Shown in pieces: positions 34,223 through 45,300 of a stretch of DNA of 52,392 nt; position 1 is the stretch's first letter, and each line of letters opens with the position of its first letter. Under the pieces are notes generated by a model. The model saw only the letters and a program-made list of their open reading frames with translations. It was not told where the DNA came from and ran no database searches. Where the stretch lies: positions 1 to 52,392 of the forward strand of contig JAMAHW010000143.1 in the NCBI GenBank assembly GCA_023627715.1. Reading direction: 5' to 3'. The translations under genes and the position numbers were made by a program. The DNA is from Periconia sp. R9002 (lineage: Eukaryota; Ascomycota; Dothideomycetes; Pleosporales; Periconiaceae).

Positions 34223-36128
34223 TTAGATGCCGAAAAGGTTCTCCCATCGAGTCTTCATCTCCTGTAATGCGCACACGACCTCAGTATATACCGCGCTTTG
34301 CAGTGCCTCACCATTGAGATCATCATCACACGCGAAATCGCAGTGAATGCATTTCCGCACGAGTTCGAGATACCGAGGGCCTAGCGTCATAATCGAGTGA
34401 TGTTTCTCATCAAGCAATTTTCTCGCCTCTATGATTTCATGCGGAGTTTGAGATAAGCTGGGCGCAGTGATATTCCTTTGAGAACAAATCTCTAGCATTG
34501 CCACGCCGAGTTTGGCCAGTGTAAGATTTCGAATGCCGTAGGTGTGCTTCAAATCGAGTACTTCTTGCGTAGTCTCTGGGTCGAGGGATTTTTGATCGGG
34601 AAAACGATTGTTGAGATGCAGGCTGTTCAGTGCTTCCGAGATATCGCTCGGACTGGTCTTCGTTGGGTTTGTGAAATAACCTACGTCCTGTAGGGTCCAG
34701 GCTTGTGGCAACCACGGTGTGGAGTGGTAATGCAGAACAGCCTCGGCCAATTTCAGTGCCAAGGTAATTTGCTGTAGGATTTGCAAACTTTGGACAAGGC
34801 TGTTGAGGGGAGTAGCCTCTCCGGCTGTGGAAAGTGTGCCTGCTTCTTTGGCGGCCAGCTTGCTTGCGTCGTAGAAGATGAATCGCGTTACTGGCGTGGC
34901 CTTCGAACCGTCCAGATAACCTACGCAACCATCTTGACATGAAGATGTTGAAGAGCGCACCTTGTTCAAATGGCAGCAGACGCTTTTGGTCGTCTTGAGA
35001 TCGAGCATGACGAAAGATTGGGCATTTGTTATCCCTGTACTCCTCCCAGACTGGGGTTTTGGGACCCCTCCGCCATCATCCCCTGAGAACCGTACTCTCT
35101 TCTTTGAAGATGAATTTGCTGATTTGCCTTTTACTAGGGATTTGGCAGTTTTGTTTTCGAATTTTTCGCGCAATGTATTTAAGAGCTTCGGAGGGGGGGA
35201 CGTTGGCGTTTTCAGCGTTGCTAATGAGGTGATCGACCGGATCTGCAACCAAATAGGTCTATCCAACGGTGCTGGCCTTGATGAGGGTCTCCTTAGTAGA
35301 TGTATTGCAGTGAAGTTGAAAGGATTTGTCTACGTACCTTTGATTTGTTCCATCTAGTTTTGTTTGACATGCGACGACAATATCAAGTTGAATGTCCTCA
35401 TTAACGTATTGTGCCTCAAGTGACAATTTCGCTTGATGCCCGCTATGTGAAGTATTTGTACAAGACCATGATTCGTGGAGCGATACTCCCAATTGTTGCG
35501 AAGCGGCGCGAATTTGTTGGTAACTCCTTGGTACTGCTTTTCGAATGATGCAAGTTGAAGAGACAGTGCGACGTTTCTGGATCTTACACCTCTGTTTTCG
35601 CAATTTACCTAATGCTTTGTTCCATTTATCCAAGGAATCGAGTTGTCGAATGTACTCATTTTCTTTTCGCGAGATATTAAACGCGTGCCATATCTTGCGG
35701 GCCATTTCATGTTGCGATTGTTTCGAGTTATCCAAGCCGCTCTCAAGCTTGGCCAGGCTCTTTTGTGTCTCGCGTAGGATGTCGCGTAGACGAGTAACGA
35801 TGTTCTGGCACAAATCATAGTCCTGTTGCATCAAGCTCTGCAGTCGTTTTTCCATATCCTTTCTTTGCTCCTGCCATCTCCTGTGTGTAAGATCCCCTAT
35901 CATCTCCGAGACCTCGCTAGGTTGGGAAACCACCGCCTGGAGTATCAAACGGCAATCATTGTTAAAATTTGCTGCTGCAACTTGGAATCGTAGAAGGATG
36001 TCGCTTGCGACCTCGGCGTGTCGTGAGAATGTCACTAGTCTGCCTTTAGCTGTGCTGTAAGACTTCAAGATTTCCACAACGATGGGAACGACACCGAAGG
36101 CCAGGCCTGCGATCTCAATCCCCGACAT
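34223..36128 (-). CDS. DUF7580-like fungal protein (helical N-terminus plus kinase-like C-terminal domain)
   Basis: Exons 35338-36128 and 34223-35258 give 608 residues. The start MSGIEIAGLAFGVVPIVVEILKSY and the following long helical region are typical of large ascomycete families with a HeLo-like N-terminus and a C-terminal DUF7580 region. The C-terminal part shows the recurring blocks LHYHSTPWLPQAW, NLTLAKLGVAMLEIC and GPRYLELVRKCIHCDF, which resemble the C-lobe of a degenerate kinase; no HRD or DFG motif is seen, so catalysis is unlikely. A basic/Ser-rich linker joins the two. The intron (79 bp) has a GTACGT donor; I chose the GGATAG acceptor because the nearer TTGCAG acceptor leads to a stop. 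Proteins of this type are abundant, fast-evolving and suspected to act in non-self recognition or regulated cell death; that role is inferred. It diverges from the mosaic zinc-finger gene. Confidence 0.8.
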
Positions 36129-36369
36129 GATGTTGGATTTGGCTTCGATAGGTGACGAGGCTGAAGATTCCCGGATATTTCAGAAACGAGGCGCAGGCTT
36201 CGATTACAAAGCGACAGGCATTCGGCCCCTCCAAGACGCAGCCTGCTCGTATCGTATACTCAGCCGCACCAACAATATCAATACCCCTCAATCAGCACAC
36301 GGTGCGAGACAATGCAAGAAGATCTCCAAACTGCACTGAATCCGAGAGTTGGGGAAATTTGTTTGCGAT
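36129..36369. promoter_or_regulatory. Short bidirectional promoter between the DUF7580-like and mosaic genes
   Basis: Only 241 bp separate the two start codons, so the genes must share or overlap promoters, suggesting co-regulation (inferred). An out-of-frame ATG at about 36312 opens a 23-codon uORF that ends just after the mosaic gene's start codon. Confidence 0.5.
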
Positions 36370-39300
36370 ATGGCTACCGTTGATCCAGGTCACGGAGCTT
36401 CGACTGTCGAGGATGTCGGTGTGGACATAGAGCGGTGGCAGCAGGCCGCCACTGTTGTCCCAAAAGACGAAGAGATAGGAACAGGCCCCATCGGACTGTT
36501 GTTCAACTCTCTTGTAGAGTTGATGGGTCTTATATTGATTGACATGAGAAAACGACCCAATATATCTCAGCAATATCAGTCGCTAGAGTCCAGCTCTGCG
36601 GCATTGTTCTTTTGGGGGACTGACATGGGTGTTTCTAGAGGCGAGCTCGATGAAGTGCTTCAAGATTCTCCCGAGCTGCGCGATACATGCCTACTAGTCC
36701 TCGTCTCTATCGGAAAATTCATCGTTTTTGGTATGTTTTTGACCTTACAGGCATTTTCCCAACTCGTCGTAACTGACCTTTCACAGCATCCCTCCATCTA
36801 CTCAGCAGCAAAGACCGACAGAAAGACATTCTAGATTCCACAGGCATTATGGTTGTTCTAGAGCAAGCCATGCACATTCTCGGTCAACCACTACAGACCG
36901 ATTTCCAAACGGAGCAAGATGAAGAAACATTATGTCGAACTCTGCGTATGAAGATTGATACGCTCGTCATGTTGGGTCCTAGCCTTGCGTCTCCAGCCCA
37001 GGAGAATTTCGATGAAGAGGAGCCTCGAGTTATCGAAAACGTCGAAGAACTCTTACCGGAACAAGCTTACATCAACAACGTTGCACAAAGATTCCCTCTA
37101 GCCGAGTTCACGGTAGTAACTCACCTGGGTAGGCTAAATTGGGAACGATACAATCACATGCTTCATCTTCAACGCGAAGCCGTTAACCAGGAGTTAGGGG
37201 TAAATACCATGGAGAAAGCAAAGACGATCTTCCACGACTCCGCACTAGGAACCTCGGTTCCAGCGCTGTCTGAAGCTGGCTTGAATATATTAACGGGTTC
37301 CCCTGGTAACCAATCAATCTACGCACCTTCTATGGTATCCACTAGAGCGGAAAAAAGCCACAGGCGTCTCCCGCCTTTACCCCCTCAGGCTCGGTCTGGT
37401 AAACCCTTTAACTGTGCGATCTGCAACAAGTCGGTGGTATATAGAAGGACCAAAGCATGGAAGTGAGTCACTATAACAGTACAGCGGTTAATGCGTCATG
37501 TTGCTGACAAGTAGCTCCCAGAAAGCATATATTCGCCGACATTCTCGCATATGCTTGTATATTTACAGACTGTTCCGTCGCCGACGTTTTCTTCGAAGAT
37601 CAAGATGCTATGATGAGGCATCTTGAAGAATGCCATGGCCTGAACGTTGCCATATCGAAAGTGGCCTGCCCTCTTTGTCTCGAATATACTACCGACGATC
37701 GTGATGCTCTCTCGTTACACTTTGCCCGTCATATGGAAGAAATCGCTCTTGCAATCCTACCTTCGAGTGTAGATTCTGATGATGAATCCGCGAATGATAC
37801 CCCGAGTGAATCTGAGAATCATGTTAAGAAGAACGCATTCATTGACGAAGAATTTGAAGAAGAGACTTCTTCTCAGGGCTTGCAGTCTGACGAAGGTATA
37901 CCACGCGTCAAGAGTCAGAACCGCAGTCAAGCCGAGACCCCCTGGTCGGCAGAGCTCAAACGGAAGGAGAACCGGCATAAAGAAGAAGTCTCCAAATGGC
38001 TACGACTGAATTACGAGGAAGAACCAACAAGCAAAGTCTTGGTAGTCGATATATGGAGAGCCTATGTGACTGCATTTGGGACATACATGAGTCATGAAGA
38101 CTTTCTTAAGCATGTCGCAGCGGTTTTTGATTCGGCTGTTTTAAAGTTCAAGCCGGATTTAGAGCTTGCACATTCTTTTGAGGGCATTCAACCGATGAAC
38201 CCTCAAGTCGATCTTTCGGGTTCTCAATTGTCGGATCTCCAGTTGTCGGAACTCATATCTGAAGCTCAGCAACAGGTTATTGCAGGCTTCCCTTTGAGTG
38301 AACATACAAGATTAATGGCCTTAAGGCTCATGGGAGATGTGGATTCTTCCATTAAACCACAGCTGCTCAAAATACCTGATAATAACTTTCTTCACATATT
38401 ACGGATGCATAACAGGAGCCCGGCTGAAATACCAACTGGAATGTTTCCTGACGGTCAACGGGACCAGGAAGAAGTCACGAGATGTGTCTGCGGAAACGCA
38501 GATTTTCCAGGATTAGCATATCCATCTTATTCGGACAAGCCCATACGTAATCTAGCCGGCTTTTTCATTCAGTGCGACGACTGTAAGGTCTGGCAACACG
38601 GCGGATGCGTTGGCATCAGGCACGAAAATGAAGCTCCCGATCAGTATTTCTGTGAGCAATGTCGTCGAGACTTACATGATGTACAGACGAATTACAAGGG
38701 ACAAACATATTCCATTTATGATCCAGTAGGCCCCACAGTAAAGAAGCGGTCATTTGAGAACCACGGCTGTTTGACATGTCGTAGACGGAAGAAGAAATGC
38801 GACAAGGCAAGACCTGAATGTAACAATTGCAAAAACCACCGCGTAATCTGCGAAGGCTACAGAAATAGACCGACTAGACGATCGAAATCGGAAAACACAA
38901 ACAATGCCTCGAAATATGCAACTGAAACTGCCCGCTCACCTCCAACTCCTCAAGAACTTGAAGCAGGGACCAAGGCAGTAGACCCCTGGGGCCCTAGAAT
39001 GGCATTATTAGCCAGTGATTTAGGAAATGAAGTTGAAAAGGATTCAAAACAAGTCAACGAGGGGGATTCACCGAATGAAAGCAGAGAAGCGTCGGCGTCT
39101 CCAACCCCGAAACCCAGACTCAGTAGCTACTGGTCTGTTACCGAACAAGATGATTTCCGCAAATACGTGGAGTACTTTGGTACCAATTGGGCGGCAATTG
39201 CAGAGCATATGGGAACTAAAACACAAACTATGGTAAAGAATCAGTATCTGCGTCTAATAGAAAGTGGTAAACACTCGGACCTAGAGCAATGTGCGAAGGA

Positions 39301-40537
39301 AGCAGACGCCAGGCATAGGCGCGGTGAGGACATAGGGCCGCCACCGCTTCCAACTCCTGTACCTAGGAGGAGGCACACTCAGGTCACTCCTTCACGTACC
39401 CTAGAACCCAGCTCTGGGCAGTATGCTGCGGAATCCTTGGATCCTCAGGACTTGCAGAGGAGAGAGTCCATCAAGAATACCCCTCTCCATGGTGATACTC
39501 CTTTATTAGGAAATTCTCCGGCGCAGCATGAGGTGACCCCCGTAATGAGGAATGAAGCACTCCAATCGACACAAACGACGGAAGCTGTCAAGTTTCGAAA
39601 GAGTTACGAATGTTCTCATTGTGAAGAGAAGTTCTACTCATGGATTAACTGGCAGTTGCATCTTAAGTCGCACGGCGAAAGCTCCTATAATGAACCGGGA
39701 AGTGCAGAAGGTGATCGAGACCAAGACTTTGAACGTGGCCAGAGAATTCTAGAAGAACAGTCACCCCTCCTCAGCGCATCCGACACCCTGGGATCGCCCT
39801 GGGACGACGACGACGACGACGACTATGATAAGGAAGACGCCGCCAAGAGAGAAGCTGCCGATAGAGAATACCGCGAGCGTCTCATTCGTGCCTTAAAAGC
39901 AACTGCCCTCGCCCAAGCACCAGGTGGCGATGTATCCTCACCGCCGTCGCCTCGGATCCCGGTATCACGATCACGTTCAGCCAGCCCTGACCATCCGATC
40001 GTCTTGAAACGTTCACGAACACCTTATAGCTCTAAGTACCTTAATTTCCCTGCCACGGAAAATGAGCAAGAGCCAGATCTCGACGTGGAACCAACCAAAC
40101 TCGAAGACGGTGGTCGGCCGAGAGATAATGAAGAAACGTCTCCGTCCCCGAACCTGGCACGAGACGATGCCGACGTTGATACCTCAGTTACGGGAGATGA
40201 AATCGATAAAAAATTGCAAAAGGCAACTGAAGTACTAGATATAATACGTCGTATTCCTGAGGATCGTTTACGCCGTGTTTTAATGGACCCCCCTGGTGCG
40301 CACAACAGTACAATTGAAGCCGACGTCAAAACGGACAAACAACAGCGTATCGACGATGCTTGGAAGACCGCCCAGTTGAGGACTTCCGAGGAGGCGACTG
40401 ACGCGAATGGTGGTGAAAGAGAAGCCATCCTCAGTAGCATCCTAGAAAACCGATTTGAGGATATTGACAAGATATTGGAACAACACGCCAAAATCAACAA
40501 AACAGGTAACGATATCATGGACAAAGACAAGATATAA
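36370..40537 (+). CDS. Mosaic zinc-finger protein: NLR-type helical/C2H2 module + PHD + Zn2Cys6 + SANT + C2H2
   Basis: Exons 36370-36730, 36787-37462 and 37522-40537 give 1,350 residues; all splice sites are canonical with CTGAC branch sites. Residues 1-150 (ALFFWG...GELDEVLQDSPELRDTCL) resemble the helical domain that precedes degenerate C2H2 arrays in many fungal NLR-like proteins. The array follows at about 328-440 (CAICNKS, DCSVAD, HLEECH, CPLC, HFARHMEE). A PHD finger lies at about 664-728 (CVCG, QCDDCKVWQHGGCVGI, FCEQC). A complete Zn2Cys6 motif is at about 762-790 (C-X2-C-X6-C-X6-C-X2-C-X6-C). A SANT/Myb domain of the Snt1 type is at about 880-945 (SYWSVTEQDDF, KTQTMVKNQY, GPPPLPTPVPRRR), and a classical C2H2 finger at about 1041-1064. 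The PHD-to-C2H2 part is one uninterrupted exon, so the fusion is not a prediction artefact. A chromatin or DNA-binding regulator is inferred. Confidence 0.88.
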
Positions 40538-41410
40538 CAGTATGTAGTCATAGCATTAATTCAGCGTCGTTGATTTGATCAATACAGCTTTTCCTATCCA
40601 CACACATATATGATTCGCGTAGATGTACGAAAAACAAGCCAGTGAAGGGAACACTTTAGTAAAAGAGGAATGTGCTATAACTTCCGGTCAAGAACTGCAA
40701 GGGAGGACCCTCATCCCCACGGTATGTAGTACACCATATCTGCGAACCAAGGGAAACGCTTACTAGCCAACTATTTCCTACGTCGTATCAATGCCTACCC
40801 AGAAACAAGACACAAAGTTAGGGTCCTCGATCACAAAACTTCCGGTCAACAACAGCAAGGGGTGGTGCTCAGCGTCCATGTACATATGTACCACAGTAAG
40901 TAACCCACACTACCCTACACACACAAAAACGGAAAAAAAACCTTCACCGGTCGCTGCACCAGCACCATATATAAGCCGACTGGCCATATCTTCAAACGAA
41001 CTCTCGAGTGTCAACATCAGAGGAGGGAGGGCGTACACACACACACACACAATCACCACCACGCAAAAAAATGCCACACCACTACAACCTTACCTACTAC
41101 TACACCTACCACTCAGCATCCCCCCTCCATCAACCAACCTACCCTCAACTACTACCCTCGTCCTACTCGCAATATTGTTCGCAATACTCACACTCCTCGC
41201 CGCAACCTCAATCTACAAATCTTTCCGTACTACCACCCACAACACCAACACCAACAAACCGTCTCCACCATCGCCGCCGCCATCGCCGCAAACACCCCCT
41301 CCTCCTCCTCCTCCTCCTCCTCTCTACCCTACCCACCAACCTCCTCCTCCAACAACATAGCTCTACCCCACCACCACCACCACCTAACCAACCACCACGC
41401 AAGAAGAAAA
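40538..41410. other. Intergenic region with local duplications
   Basis: Two similar blocks containing AACTTCCGGTCAA-AAC-GCAAGG occur at about 40679 and 40839, each followed by a GTATGT or GTAAGT donor-like sequence. CA/AC runs at 41034-41052 and a CCT triplet run at 41298-41322 follow. The segment 41060-41240 is related to 41392-41570 (see the repeat entry). Confidence 0.5.
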
Positions 41411-41570
41411 ATGCCACACTACGCCGCCCGCACCCACCGCACCCACCCCTCCCTGTCCCCCTTAAATAACAACCCTATCCCCGCCACCGCAGTCCTCATA
41501 ACAATAATAACCCTACTTACCGCTGCGTCGATTTACAAAGCATCCCGCACCACCAACACCCCTCCCCTTC
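41060..41570 (+). repeat. Diverged tandem duplication, two copies about 340 bp apart
   Basis: Copy 1 (about 41060-41240) and copy 2 (about 41392-41570) share CACCACGCAA, an A-rich stretch and ATGCCACAC at their starts. Their later parts encode matching peptides, LLAATSIYKSFRTT in copy 1 and LLTAASIYKASRTT in copy 2, each after a hydrophobic stretch. In copy 2 the ATG is in frame with this peptide; in copy 1 it is not, so copy 1 looks frame-shifted. Confidence 0.55.
41298..41322 (+). repeat. CCT trinucleotide microsatellite
   Basis: About eight CCT/CTC units in a row inside the duplicated region, between the two copies. Confidence 0.7.
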
Positions 41571-41872
41571 CCACACCTACGCCCACCACACCGAACGCGA
41601 CCCCAACCATCGCGGAAAAAACAGCCCTAACCCTAACCCACCGCCTACAACGCTACATCCGCACCCGGCACCCCAAGCTCTGCAAAGAATACGAGGAGAG
41701 GGAGCGGAAGAGGATTGGTGGAGGGGGGACGTGGGTGTCGTGTCGACCTAGGGAAGTGGAGGAAGGAATAGGAGGGAAGTTAGGGAAGTTGATGGGGGTT
41801 GGGGTTGGGTTGAGTGGACGTCAGGGGTCGGGGTTGGGGTTTTTGTTGAGAGGGGAGGGTATAGAGGGTTAG
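41411..41872 (+). CDS. Candidate small single-pass membrane protein (153 residues), doubtful
   Basis: A single open frame from an ATG preceded by AAGAAAA. Residues about 25-42 (ATAVLITIITLLTAASIY) form one membrane segment; the C-terminal part has a charged helix (HRLQRYIRTRHPKLCKEYEERERKR) followed by a Gly-rich tail. No family is recognised. Support is the conserved duplicated peptide SIYK-xx-RTT seen also in a diverged upstream copy. Against it are the low-complexity sequence and strong strand bias of base composition. It could be a young gene or a chance frame. Confidence 0.35.
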   Translation: MPHYAARTHRTHPSLSPLNNNPIPATAVLITIITLLTAASIYKASRTTNTPPLPTPTPTTPNATPTIAEKTALTLTHRLQRYIRTRHPKLCKEYEERERKRIGGGGTWVSCRPREVEEGIGGKLGKLMGVGVGLSGRQGSGLGFLLRGEGIEG

Positions 41873-42372
41873 AGGTAGGGAGTGGGAACAGGGAAGAGAA
41901 GGCTAGGGGTTCGTGGGAAGGAAAGGTTGATTTAGATAGATGGATGGATGGAGGTTTGTGGAGGAGTTGCGGATGGTGATGGTGGTGTTGAGGGATGAGA
42001 ATGTTTGATTGTTTGTTTGATTGAATAATTGATTCGTGTGAGTGATAATTTCGTATGTTACCGTAAGTACATGGGTAAGGTAGGTAGGTATGTAGTTCTT
42101 GAAAAAAAAAGAGATGGCAAATTAGAGTAATGTTCAAGATCATGCACGTGCTGTATCGTGATACTTTACACCTTTACACCCATTCATGTGAACAAGGAAA
42201 AATCAGACGGACACACAGACCCAGGGAAATGACAAGAGAAGAGAAAATTATACAAGTTGGTGTGAAAAGAAGAAATAAAAAGCATGGTTCGATGCAACGC
42301 GCTCAACTCCCAGATATGACGACGCCTCGTTCCAACTCCCTGCAAAGCCCATTCGAAAGGACACAAAAACTC

Positions 42373-45300
42373 TTAATACGATTTATATTTCTGTTGAAAA
42401 CACAGTTAGCATTGCTCGAAAAAATCGTATATCAGTAGAAGATGGGTCTAGCTACGAAAAGAGAGAAATAAACTCACATCGCCAATCTTCCTTGCGCTCT
42501 GCGGATCGAGAGCATTGCCCACACCCAACAACGCATTGCTGACCAACTTGGTAGCCCCCAGCGCGGGGCGGAGTAAAATCGTAGGCGCACGTTTGGCCAC
42601 AGCTTTGGCGGCCCCGACGCCGCTTCCTTCCTCCATGACCTCGGATGGGATTGCAATGACGGCATCGCGGGCCGTTAGAAGATCGCGCTCGAGGTGTCGC
42701 GCAGCAGAACGCAGACCGGCGCGCACGCCCAGCGGTTGGTGGGCATAGTTGGATACGGGACGCGGTTCTTCGGTGTCGGAGGATGACGGGTCATCACCAT
42801 CCCAATCGTGGTGGTGTGAGGACGAGGACCGCGTGTGCGTTGCTGATGAAGAAGACTCGGCGCCAAGGATCTTTTCGGTGCCTTCGAGAATGTTTTGGGC
42901 GCCGATGGCGACTTTGGCACCGAGACGGGCGACTTCGGCAGTTGTGTTGGTGGCAAAAGCGTAGACCCCTTTTTGAAGGCTTCGTACGATACGACCGTCC
43001 TTCTTGTACTCGCGCATTGGGACAACGACGAGGTCGCGCATGCCGGATCCGACGTTGACGATAGGGCGAACGACTGCCAGACCGGCTAGCACGCCAGGGA
43101 GTTGATTGCGCTTCACGTCCGGCATCCACACATCGTTCAGGGTTTTGTGGAGCTTGTCAAATGAAGAGATGCCATAGACGATGGCGTGGCGGAGTGTGAT
43201 ATTTGACTCGTCAAGCATGAGGAAATTCATGAACTCGGTCGTGTGACCCGATCGCAGGCCTCTGTAATCGACGTGACGTGGCTTGTAGTCGAGCTTCATT
43301 TGCACTGCGTTGACTTCCAACCGCTGGATGAACGGCTGCTCCGCCGGGGCGGAATCTGGCAGGCCAGAGTCGTTCTTGAATTCAAAGAACCGCGTAATGA
43401 ACTCAAGTGCATATTGATCCACATGCAAACGCAACGGGAGAATGGTGACCCGGATGACTAGGTCGGAGGCGGCGAGATCTTCCGTCGGCTTCACTGTAAG
43501 AAGCTCGAGATTCACCATCGGGCGGTTGATTTCGCGCTGTGAGCGTTCGATGGTGCATGTTAGAAATTTCCTCCATGCGGACTGAGGAACATGATCGAAA
43601 ATCTCAAAGTCTTGCACACGAACATCCACGGAGCTAAGCGTCTCTCCCGTGTCTGGCGGGTAAACGACGAAGTCGACAGCAACCCCCATCAACTCAATCG
43701 CGATTTTCTTGTGCTTACTCCGCTGGAGTTTCAACCTTCCTTTCGTCGATTTTGTCGCGCTGCGGGGCCGAATGGTAGCGTTGGACGATCGGGTGGCGGT
43801 TGAGGTTGCGTAACTTCCGGTTTCGCTGACTTGGTCATCAATCTCACGATTGATCTGTCGGGCTAGTCCACCGCTATCATCTTTAACAGGAACTCCTATC
43901 CATACAGAGTTGAATAAGAAGTCTTCCTCGACGAAGTCGTCCTCTTCTTCTTCGTCCTGATGCCGGCGGCGACGTTCCTCCGCCCTCGTTTCCACGTCTT
44001 CCACTGCCTGTGCTATGACTGCCCGCGTAGCAGGCCAATCGTAACCATCGTAAAGATTCCAGATCACGTTGACGTCTCGTATGCGAACCTTCAGTGGAGC
44101 ATTCGATACCTTGTACTCATTGGAGAGATGATATCGGTTCTTGGTGGAGTCCCATTTCCGAGCCTTGCCTTTCACTTCAGAATCAGATCCCTTGAAGTAG
44201 TTGTCGTCAAAATCGAAATCTTCTTCGCCCTCAGCAACTTCGTACTGTTCTTGGAAGCTCTCCAAAACACCTCGTTCGCCTCGCTGGCGGACCGCTGGCG
44301 GCGCTGCCAAGACTCCTAGATCATCCTCATCGAGCAGGCTATCCGCAAGCTCTTCTTCGGTCGGGAGGGATTCTTGATTGTAAAAGCTACCGACGAATTC
44401 TAGATTTGTGGGAACCTCGTCAGCAACCAGGTCGGCATTCTCCATGAAGTTCTCATCTTCGATAGCATCGTCCGTATCAATGGCGTCTCCAGTGAATGAC
44501 TCCATCATCTCTTGAAGGGGAACGACGGTCCGGTATCGCTCAGCGGTTGAAGGCGGCCGGGGCGGCTGTAAACCGTTCAAAATGGAAATGAGCGTTTGTG
44601 TGGAATCAGCGCAAGACTCCAGTACGAACAACTCATTCTTGAATTCTACATCGACCAATTGAGGTTGATCCTTTCCGTCGCCGGTGATACTAACCAGAAC
44701 CTTAGCTGCAGAAATGGAACTCATAGAAACATAGCCTAGGTCGAGCAGTTGGGCTAATTGGTGTTTGGTAGCACCAGAGCTGACTGGTAGTTTGTCCTGC
44801 TTCTCTTCAAAACGGGCAATATCATCAATGGCGTGAATGGAGGCTTTCCGAAGTTCGGTCTGGATAGTGAAGTCTGTCTCCTTGGACTGTTTCCCGAGGA
44901 AGTGCGCATCCGTCAAAACAAACAATCCTTTTGCGGGCAACTTGTTGGGATTGAGACCTAGAGCGCAGTGTCTGAAAAGTACGTCGATGTGAAGAGGCTT
45001 ATTATTTGCCTTGATTGGAGGAGAAGTCGATGCAGACGTTTGCCTACTCAAAGTTGTCGGGGACGCCGCCCTGGTGATGGTAGCTATTGACGATGCAAGA
45101 CCAGTTGCGATGTCATCCATGGTTCCATCGGCCGAAATACCCAAAGCAGCCATAACGGTAGAGACGTAGTATTCTACACAAAGATTGTGGAATTTCGTTT
45201 TAATGACTGGCTCCATTTCGTCGCCCACGAATCGCACCATGGCCATAGGAAGATGATCACTGCCGCGGAATTCCACAACTTCATGGACCAACACCTCTTG

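Noticed and set aside
37980..38150. Possible RFX-like winged-helix segment in the mosaic protein (VSKWLRLNYEEE...)
   Set aside because: Similarity is only suggestive by eye and key DNA-contact residues could not be assigned, so it was left out of the domain list.
41748..42143. 131-codon minus-strand frame with His/Pro/Thr repeats
   Set aside because: Antisense shadow of the low-complexity candidate gene and its GT-rich 3' flank.
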